From Phycisphaerae bacterium (GTDB lineage: Bacteria > Planctomycetota > Phycisphaerae > JAAYCJ01), in assembly GCA_015486815.1 (NCBI GenBank), contig WFQY01000489.1:1-12322 (forward strand): a DNA stretch of 12,322 nt, read 5' to 3'. This document shows, in pieces, positions 1 through 7,026 of the stretch; positions within the stretch are counted from its first letter, which is position 1; each line of letters begins with the position of its first letter. Under the pieces are notes generated by a model. The model was given only the letters and a program-made list of their open reading frames with translations, did not search any database and was not told the origin of the DNA. The translations under genes and the position numbers were made by a program.

Positions 1-23
1 GTTCAGGCACAAACCAGCTACAC

Positions 24-716
24 TTACGCAAGATGCTTTCCGTTTTGTTTTCTGAACATCCACAAGCCCAAACCACTAATCAGAAACATCATAGTTGCAG
101 GTTCGGGAACTTGACTTTGTGTTGTCTCGATGGTCAACTTTGCACCGTCATTATAGAAATGACAATCAGGGTCGAATCCCATCGCAAATCTGCCATCACT
201 GGCGTATGTATTCAAAGCTGCTATCTGAGCAGGTGTAAAGCTGAAAGACAGATCCTGCGGTATAGCAGGCAGATTACGATAGACTTTCAACAATACTCCC
301 TGTCCTGCAAAGTTGTCGCCACCGCCTTGGTTGTCTCGATATATCTTGACACCCCGCCTGGCGTTATCCAGCAGGTGGATATACAACACATTAGGTTCAT
401 TACGCCAGCGTAGGCGGTGTGGAGGTGTTGGTGAAGCGAAGTGGATGTACAATACATTAGGTTCATTACGCCAGTTACGGATGTTCTCGAACGAAAACGT
501 TGCACCAATCGCTACCTCATCTGTCGGATTCCACGGGGTATTGATTCCCCAAGTGTAATATCTTGCATGTGCAAGATCGTACAGATCCGCAGGATTAGGT
601 GTCAGTTCATAGGTGTTTGCGTATGCAACGCCACCGCTCATCAACAAAACAGAACCGAGACCAACCAAAATTACAACCATTCCGAAAACGCTACTTGTCA
701 AATTTTTTCCTCTCAT
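24..716 (-). CDS. PEP-CTERM sorting-signal secreted protein with internal repeat
   Basis: The product is a 230-aa exported protein. Residues 1-33 form a signal peptide (basic start, long hydrophobic core, ending AYA before N34). Residues 203-230 form a PEP-CTERM signal: VPEP, a hydrophobic segment, then an RK-containing tail. Members of this class are normally cleaved and anchored by an exosortase; none is encoded here. The middle part, about residues 36-200, is a soluble domain that I do not recognise. It contains the 11-residue motif WRNEPNVLYIH twice, at 82-92 and 104-114, owing to a 66-bp in-frame partial duplication in the DNA. The ATG at 716 follows a good ribosome binding site (AAAGGAGAGGGAAG directly before ATG). 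The same GGAGAGG-type site precedes the next PEP-CTERM gene upstream. No clear promoter was found in the 111 bp between the two genes, so co-transcription is possible. The PEP-CTERM assignment is firm; the function is unknown. Confidence 0.85.
   Translation of the reverse strand: MRGKNLTSSVFGMVVILVGLGSVLLMSGGVAYANTYELTPNPADLYDLAHARYYTWGINTPWNPTDEVAIGATFSFENIRNWRNEPNVLYIHFASPTPPHRLRWRNEPNVLYIHLLDNARRGVKIYRDNQGGGDNFAGQGVLLKVYRNLPAIPQDLSFSFTPAQIAALNTYASDGRFAMGFDPDCHFYNDGAKLTIETTQSQVPEPATMMFLISGLGLWMFRKQNGKHLA
375..474 (-). repeat. 34-bp direct repeat pair inside the PEP-CTERM gene
   Basis: Positions 375-408 and 441-474 are 34-bp copies that differ at only two bases, separated by 32 bp of unrelated sequence, so the repeat period is 66 bp (22 codons). 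The repeat keeps the reading frame and produces the doubled WRNEPNVLYIH motif. The 32-bp spacer is Pro-rich in translation (FASPTPPHRLR). On the plus strand it begins CGTAGGCGG and ends GAAGCGAA, which looks more like a fragment of a dispersed intergenic repeat than ordinary coding sequence. The repeat is directly visible; its origin is inference. Confidence 0.85.
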
Positions 717-782
717 CTTCCCTCTCCTTTCATTTTTGAATTCTTAAAATAAACTAAACAACACATACTCTTTCGTTCCTTT

Positions 783-805
783 TGTCAGGCCTACGCAGTC
801 TGACA
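783..805 (-). other. Small stem-loop between the two PEP-CTERM genes
   Basis: Read on the minus strand, TGTCAG and CTGACA form a 6-bp stem around an 11-nt loop, 23 bp downstream of the stop codon of the upstream gene. The sequence after it is AAAAGG rather than a T-run, so it does not look like an intrinsic terminator. It could be an mRNA processing or stability element, or chance. Confidence 0.25.
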
Positions 806-827
806 GTTATAAACCGTTACTTCTATT

Positions 828-2000
828 TCACATTACGACCCTCCTCTTTTTACGAACTACATAGAAACCGATTAACAAAAGTCCGATAGTTGTAGGCTCG
901 GGAACAGGTGTACCACAACAACCTGTTACCTGAACACCCTTGCCAAGATAAATATTGTTATCCGCATAAAGCTGACCGGTTATCTGAGAATCGCTGCTTA
1001 TTGTCAGATTGCCAAAGCTTATCAAATTTGCCTGTGCAAGGACATTTTCGCTGAGAGCGATATTATGCGACGCTTGCAATGTCAATTGCCCCGATCCGAG
1101 CGTTTGAAATTTGACATCTTTGCCGGCGGTAGCACTGTTTGCTATGTTTACAAGTACATCACCTTCGCTTGTATCCGCTATTAGCTGAACATCCTTATCG
1201 AGCCAAATACGTCCCAGATTATAAGTACCCGCTGTAAGCCTAACCGTTGCATTTTTGCAGGCAACCAAACTTCTATAATTGCCTGGCAATAATGTGTTGT
1301 CCGTATCTTTCTGATAGTGAATATTATCCGAGCCAGACGTAAAGCCGGGCTTATCTCTCTTTACCGGCGACCACACATCTACGGATGCGCTGCCCTGCGA
1401 AATATTTCCGTCAACAGTAGATTGCGAGTTAAGCCAATAGCTCGTACCGTATGTCAAATTGCCGTGTATTACCGAATGCCGATTTACATAAACTCTGTTA
1501 TTAGAAGCGACATTCCCATTTACAGTAACGTATTTGCTTAGGCTTAAATTGCCCTTCGCATTTAGATCACCCACTCGGGAATTGCTTCCGATATACATCG
1601 TTCCTTTAGTATCAATGGACAATAAGTTAGCATTTTCGCCAATGCTTACATTTCCCGCAGCGAGTATTCTATTGCTCACGGAAAATCTGCTGCCTGCGGA
1701 GAATTTACCACCCGTATATATCGAGCCTGTTACACTACTTTGCTGATTGAACCATATATTGGAACCAGCGCCGACATTACCCGTTATACTTACCTGCTTT
1801 GATGTACTGAGCCTTCCTCCCGCAAGAACAGTAAAATCATCCGTACCCAGCACTACCGTAGAAGATGTATAGGGCGATGCTTGGTCGTGCGACCTCGGCA
1901 CCGGACACATCCACATATGGTTGACAGATATTGGTGCTGCGTTTACAACGATAGCACACAACAAAACACACATTCCGATAAAAGACATTTGTTTGTTCAT
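828..2000 (-). CDS. PEP-CTERM protein with bactofilin-like repeats and DUF7305-like region
   Basis: The product is a 390-aa exported protein. The ATG at 2000 is chosen over upstream in-frame starts because AAAAGGAGAGGAAAG lies directly before it and the protein then begins with a clean signal peptide (residues 1-21, ending VNA). Residues about 45-210 are a run of short Gly/Asn/Ser-rich strands of the form 'G-N-V/I-x-x-G-S-x-hydrophobic', as seen in polymer-forming bactofilin-like or other beta-helix proteins. Residues about 230-365 contain LPGNY, LTAGTYNL and a late TGQLYADNNIYLG segment, resembling the DUF7305 type of surface protein; this match is from memory. Residues 366-390 are the sorting signal: VPEP, hydrophobic stretch, RKKRR tail. 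It probably forms a rigid beta-solenoid anchored at the cell surface by an exosortase encoded elsewhere. A long structured leader precedes it. Confidence 0.85.
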   Translation of the reverse strand: MNKQMSFIGMCVLLCAIVVNAAPISVNHMWMCPVPRSHDQASPYTSSTVVLGTDDFTVLAGGRLSTSKQVSITGNVGAGSNIWFNQQSSVTGSIYTGGKFSAGSRFSVSNRILAAGNVSIGENANLLSIDTKGTMYIGSNSRVGDLNAKGNLSLSKYVTVNGNVASNNRVYVNRHSVIHGNLTYGTSYWLNSQSTVDGNISQGSASVDVWSPVKRDKPGFTSGSDNIHYQKDTDNTLLPGNYRSLVACKNATVRLTAGTYNLGRIWLDKDVQLIADTSEGDVLVNIANSATAGKDVKFQTLGSGQLTLQASHNIALSENVLAQANLISFGNLTISSDSQITGQLYADNNIYLGKGVQVTGCCGTPVPEPTTIGLLLIGFYVVRKKRRVVM

Positions 2001-2265
2001 CTTTCCTCTCCTTTTTAATCCGACCATTTCTTCTTTCCACACTTATCCCGGTCAATTTAAACTTAAAATATAAAAATGCGATATGCAAACGGAGCAGGGA
2101 AATTTGTTGGATTGTGTTTGTTGAGCTAAAGCGAAGCTCTTCTATCCGATACGAGATAAAAAAGCCCGAAACATTGACTAAAAACTATTAGAGTAAAAAG
2201 CGATGTTTCCGAACGGAAAAGTATTTTGGCTTGCGTGTAAACCTTTGGTTTACTTCTTTTTGGTA
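2001..2265 (-). promoter_or_regulatory. Candidate structured 5' leader of the beta-helix PEP-CTERM gene
   Basis: About 265 nt separate the predicted transcription start (near 2265) from the ATG at 2000, with no convincing ORF. In transcription order the leader holds a perfect 7-bp, 3-nt-loop hairpin (2253-2237), then ACGCAAGCC, then the inverted repeat TTTCCG-TT-CGGAAA (2219-2206). Next comes a 7-bp stem GAAACAT/ATGTTTC (2209 with 2168) followed by GGGC and six T residues (2163-2158), and last a 5-bp hairpin (2139-2123). The second and third structures share the bases GAAA, so they cannot form together, as in an attenuator or riboswitch platform. No known riboswitch class was matched. Regulatory function is inference. 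Confidence 0.4.
2158..2209 (-). terminator. Possible attenuator/terminator hairpin in the leader
   Basis: On the minus strand GAAACAT pairs with ATGTTTC (7 bp; one mismatch beyond it and then another C-G type pair) across a long loop of about 28 nt, followed by GGGC and T6. The stem is AT-rich and the loop long, so it is a weak terminator at best. It lies about 55-105 nt after the predicted transcription start and upstream of the ATG at 2000, so it could act as an attenuator. It could also terminate read-through from the tRNA transcript. Confidence 0.35.
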
Positions 2266-2271
2266 GTCCGT

Positions 2272-2301
2272 AGTATAGCCTCGCATAATCTCACATAACA
2301 A
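2272..2301 (-). promoter_or_regulatory. Candidate sigma70-like promoter for the PEP-CTERM gene
   Basis: Minus-strand TTGTTA (2301-2296) and TATACT (2277-2272) are separated by 18 bp. They match the -35 and -10 consensus at 4/6 and 5/6 positions. Transcription would start near 2265 and run into the structured leader. The roughly 95 bp between this site and the tRNA-like copy (2302-2398) is AT-rich and holds no gene; it contains only a T7 run with a weak 4-bp stem that might end the tRNA transcript. Confidence 0.45.
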
Positions 2302-2398
2302 AGAAAGAATAAAAAAATCGCAGAAAGATATAACGATGGAGTTTGCAAAGACTTGCGGGAAAATATGGAATAATACGAAATTGCGGAAAACGACTTAA

Positions 2399-2490
2399 TG
2401 GGCGGTACTGGACTCGAACCAGTGGCCTTCCCGCCGGGACGCTCTAGCCAACTGAGCTGATATATTACATAACGAAGAATTGTACCACCC
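2399..2490 (-). pseudogene. Degenerate tRNA-Val-like copy
   Basis: This is a damaged copy of the adjacent tRNA-Val. The 3' part is identical to it over 31 bp (2397-2427 versus 2500-2530), covering the T arm, the 3' acceptor strand and the discriminator. The D-arm region is identical over 19 bp (2440-2458 versus 2549-2567). The anticodon arm has shrunk from 18 to 12 nt (TCCC-GGC-GGGA hairpin with a 3-nt loop), so there is no normal 7-nt anticodon loop and no U33. A 5' strand GGGTGGT (2490-2484) can still pair with ACCGCCC through one G-U pair, but 26 nt instead of 2 separate it from the D stem. It is probably non-functional as a tRNA. It is likely co-transcribed with the intact tRNA, 11 bp upstream. 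Confidence 0.8.
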
Positions 2491-2501
2491 TTGAAGAACA
2501 A

Positions 2502-2575
2502 TGGGCGGTACTGGACTCGAACCAGTGGCCTCTTGCTTGTAAGGCAAGCGCTCTAGCCAACTGAGCTAACCGCCC
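2502..2575 (-). tRNA. tRNA-Val (anticodon UAC)
   Basis: A complete 74-nt cloverleaf is seen: acceptor GGGCGGT/ACCGCCC (7 bp), D stem GCTC/GAGC, anticodon stem CTTGC/GCAAG around the loop CTTACAA (anticodon UAC, valine), five-base variable loop, T stem ACTGG/CCAGT with loop TTCGAGT, and discriminator A at 2502. The 3' CCA is not encoded. It sits 11 bp downstream of the -10 box of a strong promoter. A degenerate second copy follows. Confidence 0.97.
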
Positions 2576-2586
2576 GTAAATAATAA

Positions 2587-2615
2587 ATAATAACTTCTCG
2601 CGTTGTATTAGTCAA
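2587..2615 (-). promoter_or_regulatory. Strong sigma70-like promoter of tRNA-Val
   Basis: Minus-strand TTGACT (2615-2610) and TATTAT (2592-2587) are separated by exactly 17 bp, each one base from consensus. The expected start near 2580 lies about 5 nt before the mature tRNA 5' end. The element begins 43 bp after the pmbA stop codon; no terminator for the pmbA operon is visible between them. Confidence 0.8.
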
Positions 2616-2657
2616 GCCCCAAGATAATATCGTGATTAAACCACTGTTTATGTGCCC

Positions 2658-4025
2658 CTATCTTTCGCCCGAAGATATCTGCACATTACGTATCCGAACA
2701 GTCGGCATAATATTGCCCGGTTCGTATCGGTAGTCGCTGCTTATCGCGTCGATATTGCTGAGCAGTTCGAGCAGATTGCCCGCTATCATTGCATTAGCAA
2801 GCGGAAAAGCAAGCTGACCTTTTTCAATCTTGAATGCGAAATCGAGATTTGTTGATATATCTCCGCTGACCGGATCGGGACTTAAACCGCCGAGCTCGAG
2901 ATAGACGCCATCTTCGACTTCTTTGATAATATCGTCAGCGGTTTTTTTACCCGGTAATAATTGCAAATTCGACGGCGCGATACCGCCGTTACGCAAGCCA
3001 TGGCCTGTGTTGGCAGTTTTAGCTTTGTTAGCGGTATAGCTATTGTGTAGCTGACCAACAAACCGACCATTATCTATAATCGTAACTTTCTTACGGACAG
3101 CTCCTTCACCGTCATAACACCCCGACGATAGTCCTTTATCCACCAAACCGTCATCGAGCAAAGTAAATGCAGGATTTGCTATTTGAGAATTGAGTTTATC
3201 TGCAAATAGGCTTCTGTTGCGCTGAATGGATTCTGCGTTAGCTAATCGTGCAAGGGTATGCATAAGGGAAAAAGTCGCTTGCGGCGCCAATACGAGAGTC
3301 GTCTCGAATGTCCCTGCTTTTTTCTGATTCAAATAATCGATTGCGCGTCGTGTAACCTTTTCAGCTAAGCCAGCTGGCTGACAGTCTTCTATGAATCTTG
3401 CACTGTCGTGGTCGGCGAAGCTGCCAATATTGTTATCGTCCCTGACGACACAGAAAAAGCCGATGTGGATACTCGTTGATTTTTTTGCAACGGATATTCC
3501 CGTTGAGCTCGCCAACACAGCAGACGAGACAGTCAATCCGACATCGCCACTGACGATTACGTCTTTATCCACAGATTGGGCAGCTTGGATATTATCGAGC
3601 ATCCATTGAATAGCTTGCTCAGCTGTAACTGACAATATCTTTTCGTCAAAAGTCGCAGGTTCATATACAGGCTTTTCGGGCATAGGCAGCGAGACAAAAT
3701 CGGGATCGGGAGTTGCAATCTTAGCAAGCTCGATCGCTTTTTCCACCAGCTCATCAATTCTATCGTCCTCGACATCGCTGGCAGAAACGTCGCCGAGTCC
3801 ACCATCGATAAAGACGCGAATGGAAAGCGATTTACCCCACGAGACCTCAGCGGATTTTATCGAGCTCTTTTCCGCACCGATTGATATATCTCTGCCAAGC
3901 GAGATGACAGCGTCCGCAAATTGTGCACCTTTCCGCTTGGCGAGATCAATTATCTTCTGAGCCTGTGGTAGAAATTGCTCGGGCTTTTCTATCAAACTAT
4001 ATTTTGCTCGTTGTTCATCACTCAT
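2658..4025 (-). CDS. pmbA: TldE/PmbA-family peptidase-complex subunit
   Basis: The product is a 455-aa protein of the TldD/PmbA family, close to the usual length for PmbA (TldE). It has the N-terminal KGAQFADA region (about residues 33-40), the central domain of family U62 and the conserved C-terminal segment NLDFAFKIEKGQLAFPLANAMI. It lacks the HExxxH zinc motif of its partner, as expected for the non-catalytic subunit. TldD and TldE form a heteromeric metalloprotease that trims unfolded or leader peptides. In Escherichia coli it matures microcin B17 and degrades CcdA. The ATG at 4025 overlaps the tldD stop codon by 4 bp (ATGA), so the two subunits are translationally coupled. No peptide precursor gene is visible nearby, so the substrate here is unknown. 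Confident family call. Confidence 0.93.
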   Translation of the reverse strand: MSDEQRAKYSLIEKPEQFLPQAQKIIDLAKRKGAQFADAVISLGRDISIGAEKSSIKSAEVSWGKSLSIRVFIDGGLGDVSASDVEDDRIDELVEKAIELAKIATPDPDFVSLPMPEKPVYEPATFDEKILSVTAEQAIQWMLDNIQAAQSVDKDVIVSGDVGLTVSSAVLASSTGISVAKKSTSIHIGFFCVVRDDNNIGSFADHDSARFIEDCQPAGLAEKVTRRAIDYLNQKKAGTFETTLVLAPQATFSLMHTLARLANAESIQRNRSLFADKLNSQIANPAFTLLDDGLVDKGLSSGCYDGEGAVRKKVTIIDNGRFVGQLHNSYTANKAKTANTGHGLRNGGIAPSNLQLLPGKKTADDIIKEVEDGVYLELGGLSPDPVSGDISTNLDFAFKIEKGQLAFPLANAMIAGNLLELLSNIDAISSDYRYEPGNIMPTVRIRNVQISSGER

Positions 4026-5449
4026 AGCTGACCTACTCCTCCTACAACCAATCGTTTAACTCTCAGATGCGGACCTCCGCAATCGGTAGGTACTCCCTGG
4101 CCACCTTTGCCGCACGTGCCGGGAAATATCATTTCAAAATCATTGCCTACCATATCTACGTTCATAAGAGCTTCGAGAATCAAACCCGAAACGCTCACAT
4201 CGCGCAAAGGTTCGCCGAGTTTGCCGTTTTCTATCATCTGCGCCTCCGAAGCGTGGCAGAGGAATTGCCCACGTTCGGGATAGACATATCCTTCGTGTCC
4301 TTCGCGGAGATATATCCCACGATCGATTCCCTTTATCATCTCATCAAGCGTGGAATTTCCCGGTGCGAAAAAGGTATTGCTCATTCTGCAAAGCGGGATA
4401 TTATGATAATCCTGTGCCCGACCGCAGCCATTGGATTTTGTGCCGAACTTACCCGCTGTTTCAAGACAGTGCAAAGGTTCTTCAAAGACACCGTCTTTAA
4501 CGATAACACGCTGTCTCGTCCGCATTCCTTCGCTATCGAAAGGCTCGGTGCCGAACTTTCCGGGAATTGTTGCATCGTCTATAATCGTAACGAGCTCACT
4601 TGCGATTTTATCTCCTATCCTGCCCTGAAGGATAGATTGTCCCGACCAGATAGCATCAGCTTCCGCATTATGACCAAGTGCTTCGTGAGCAAGCAATCCG
4701 CTTATCGTCGGATGAAAGATTACAGGAAATTCACCCGCCGGCGCCTTTTTCGCACGAAGCTGACCGAGCACTTTCTTAGCAGCTTTTACCGATAACTGCT
4801 CAGGCTCAATATCCGTTAGTATTTCCGGACCGCCCTGATGACCTAATACCTGATAATTGCGCTGACGGACATTACCTTCGACAGCTGTCAGCTGACAAGA
4901 CACACGAGCACGAATAACTTTGCTGTAAACTTTCGTGCCTTCGGTATTGACAACCCACTGCTGACGTTGACCATCACTATATGAAACCATCGAATTGACG
5001 ATTTTGCCCTCTCCCGCTTTCAGGGCAGCTTCTTCGAGTGCAAGACATTTTTTCTGTTTATCCGAAAGACTTATCTGCTCAATTGCATATTTGCCTGCCA
5101 ATTCGATATGGTCAGCGACTATCTCCGCTGGTGCGACCGCCGCAGGGTCGGAAACCACAGGAGCGGACTTTTTAGCAAGAGTTATCGCTTCATCCAGACA
5201 GTCCGCTACCATCCGCACATCAAAGCCATCGCAGCTTGCGAATCCCCAAGCACCATCGATAAGAACACGAACAGCTATTCCGTTGGCTTCGTTATAAAAC
5301 ATCTTCTCCGCTTTGCCGTCCTGCACCATAATCGACGAACTACAGCCAGCTAATGCCCGTGCATCCGCAAACTGCACACCCGATTTTTTTGCTTGCTCGG
5401 TTACCGTAAGCAGAATATCAAAAACGTCTTTAACACTATTATCCGTCAT
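4022..5449 (-). CDS. tldD: TldD metalloprotease, catalytic subunit
   Basis: The product is a 475-aa protein. The zinc motif HEALGH lies at residues 255-260 and the third ligand candidate is the Cys of GTCGKGGQ at about residue 446. This matches the His/His/Cys zinc site known for E. coli TldD. The C-terminal region also has the typical YVYPERGQF and LRDVSVSG segments. The start is placed at the ATG at 5449, which follows AGGAAGG at normal spacing, rather than a start 21 codons earlier. The start overlaps the end of the upstream RDD gene by 11 bp and the stop overlaps pmbA by 4 bp, so the three genes are clearly one transcription unit. The complex acts in the cytoplasm on peptides; its substrate in this organism cannot be read from the window. 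Confidence 0.94.
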   Translation of the reverse strand: MTDNSVKDVFDILLTVTEQAKKSGVQFADARALAGCSSSIMVQDGKAEKMFYNEANGIAVRVLIDGAWGFASCDGFDVRMVADCLDEAITLAKKSAPVVSDPAAVAPAEIVADHIELAGKYAIEQISLSDKQKKCLALEEAALKAGEGKIVNSMVSYSDGQRQQWVVNTEGTKVYSKVIRARVSCQLTAVEGNVRQRNYQVLGHQGGPEILTDIEPEQLSVKAAKKVLGQLRAKKAPAGEFPVIFHPTISGLLAHEALGHNAEADAIWSGQSILQGRIGDKIASELVTIIDDATIPGKFGTEPFDSEGMRTRQRVIVKDGVFEEPLHCLETAGKFGTKSNGCGRAQDYHNIPLCRMSNTFFAPGNSTLDEMIKGIDRGIYLREGHEGYVYPERGQFLCHASEAQMIENGKLGEPLRDVSVSGLILEALMNVDMVGNDFEMIFPGTCGKGGQGVPTDCGGPHLRVKRLVVGGVGQL

Positions 5450-7007
5450 TATCCGACCTTCCTTCGTCCCGTATATCAAAGTTCGTACGTTCGGAATTAA
5501 GCTGTACCACAATCGTTCCCGCTATCAAATCTCCTACACGTTGACGCGTACGAGTAAGTATCATCACAAATAAAAGCGGAATAAACGAAAGCTCGATAAT
5601 CTTTATAATATTGCGAATCAGCGATTGAATCCACGTCGGCGTCTCAGCAGGCTTATTTAGCTGCCTTACTTGCATCCGCAAAATATATTTTCCGACAGTC
5701 CAGCCGAATCTGCCCTCCATCGCTGTACAATATCCGATGTAAATAGCGGTAACAATCATCGTCATATAATACATCTGCGGGTCAGATTGCATTATATCGA
5801 GAGATTCCAAAAAGTCGCCCGATATTTGCATCGCCTTGAAATGGTCATACCAAAATAGCGAAGCAATAAATGAAATCGGGAAAAAATCTATGACAAAGGC
5901 AACCGCCCTCCGCCAATAGCTTGCGAAATCGACATTGCTTGGCAGTTCGGGAAGGGCGGACGATGGTGTACCACGCGTAAAGATAGCGAGCATAACCACC
6001 GCTATCATCAACACGGTAAACAACATCGACGGTTCCTGCTTGGGAATGGAATAGGCCATCGGATTGATAGTTTCGTCCTTAGCTAAGTATTTACCACTTA
6101 GCGACCATCGGGTAAGTTTTATCTGCTTCGCTTGCGAATCCACATATCCTATTACGATACGGTCTGCCTCAGCTGAGACTGTCAAATCGACGGGCACATT
6201 AAAACTTCCCTTATCCGTCTTTAAAGGCCCGAACATTTTCACGCTGCCTGTGTCTTTCAGTTGATATATATATACTTTTCTTATCGTTCCCGACGAGTCG
6301 ATAGCAACCAATATTCGTTTGCCGGCTGAGAATAACGGATATATACGTTCAATGGTTTTCGAGACACTATAATCAGCCCCCTTAATCCACTTGTTTTTTA
6401 CAAGCTGCCAACTCGCAACTATGCCTGGCGAAACTATCGTATATATTTCAAGCTTACCATTTACGATTACCATCTTCGGATAAAATTCATCCGTCAATTC
6501 TTTCGGCAGGTCAGCTACTCTGCTCCACCTACCGTCGGCATATTCGTATATTCGCCACGGACTTCGTTTATTCTTTCCATCGGGCGCCGTAGTCGCAATT
6601 GGTTTGCTCTCAACTTTGGTCAATGCGAATAAAGTCTGCGAATTTTTATCTACTACCAGATAATTCGGAATTTCGTCTCCGGAAAGCCGTGGTAGTTGAA
6701 TGTCTGTTCTGCCGAAGCGAAAAATCAGACCGTCAGCAAAAGCGACATAAATATCTTCATATATACTGTCAGCAGCTTTAGCTTGACCTACTATTTTGCG
6801 CCAACGAAAATTTTTCTCCGTCGCCCCGCGATAGCCAAGCTGAACTATCGATTTATTATCACTATGACTTTGGACAAGCAGATACGCCCCCATTGGCGTC
6901 GGGCAATACCAAAGCTGACTGGTAAGCTCTAACGATTGATTGCCTGCGAAACTACAGGGAACAACCGCCAGCCACACCAGTGCAATTAACGAAACACGAA
7001 CAGACAT
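5439..7007 (-). CDS. RDD-family membrane protein with large extracytoplasmic N-terminal domain
   Basis: The product is a 522-aa protein. Residues 1-21 are a signal peptide ending SFA before G22. Residues about 22-325 are an extracytoplasmic region with many short strands (patterns such as YEDIYVAFADG and DGRWSRVADLP) that suggest a beta-propeller. A transmembrane helix follows at about 328-344. Residues about 363-505 are an RDD domain: RRAVAFVIDFF at the first helix, two further hydrophobic segments, and RQRVGDLIAGTIVV at the end. RDD proteins are small multi-pass membrane proteins, some linked to ion or substrate transport; the propeller fusion suggests sensing or scaffolding. The ATG at 7007 is chosen because it yields a proper signal peptide and clears the ilvD stop by 19 bp. 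The ribosome binding site is weak, so coupling to ilvD is likely. An upstream start overlapping ilvD is less likely. Confidence 0.8.
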   Translation of the reverse strand: MSVRVSLIALVWLAVVPCSFAGNQSLELTSQLWYCPTPMGAYLLVQSHSDNKSIVQLGYRGATEKNFRWRKIVGQAKAADSIYEDIYVAFADGLIFRFGRTDIQLPRLSGDEIPNYLVVDKNSQTLFALTKVESKPIATTAPDGKNKRSPWRIYEYADGRWSRVADLPKELTDEFYPKMVIVNGKLEIYTIVSPGIVASWQLVKNKWIKGADYSVSKTIERIYPLFSAGKRILVAIDSSGTIRKVYIYQLKDTGSVKMFGPLKTDKGSFNVPVDLTVSAEADRIVIGYVDSQAKQIKLTRWSLSGKYLAKDETINPMAYSIPKQEPSMLFTVLMIAVVMLAIFTRGTPSSALPELPSNVDFASYWRRAVAFVIDFFPISFIASLFWYDHFKAMQISGDFLESLDIMQSDPQMYYMTMIVTAIYIGYCTAMEGRFGWTVGKYILRMQVRQLNKPAETPTWIQSLIRNIIKIIELSFIPLLFVMILTRTRQRVGDLIAGTIVVQLNSERTNFDIRDEGRSDNDG

Positions 7008-7026
7008 ATTTTTGACCGTTTCAGAA

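Noticed and set aside
409..419. CGTAGGCGGTG shared (inverted) with 9505-9515 in the heptamer region
   Set aside because: An 11-base match between two places in 12 kb is expected by chance; it would matter only if a genome-wide repeat family is shown.
783..805. Rho-independent terminator between the PEP-CTERM genes
   Set aside because: The stem is only 6 bp and is followed by A/G rather than T residues.
2228..2253. Similarity of hairpin plus ACGCAAGCC to the core of the cyclic-di-GMP-I (GEMM) riboswitch
   Set aside because: The GNRA tetraloop and the second half of the aptamer are not found downstream; the resemblance rests on a few bases.
2237..2261. Intrinsic terminator on the plus strand (GTAAACC-TTT-GGTTTAC followed by a T-rich run)
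   Set aside because: No plus-strand gene exists upstream to be terminated; on the transcribed strand the hairpin is preceded by A residues instead.
2250..2501. 83-codon minus-strand ORF
   Set aside because: It runs through the degenerate tRNA and the promoter region; it has no protein-like composition or supported start.
4067..4795. 242-codon plus-strand ORF
   Set aside because: It lies entirely opposite tldD, whose protein has clear family motifs, and its translation has no recognisable features.
2658..5449. A RiPP gene cluster around tldD/pmbA
   Set aside because: No small precursor ORF, cyclodehydratase or exporter was seen; TldD/TldE are widespread without such clusters.
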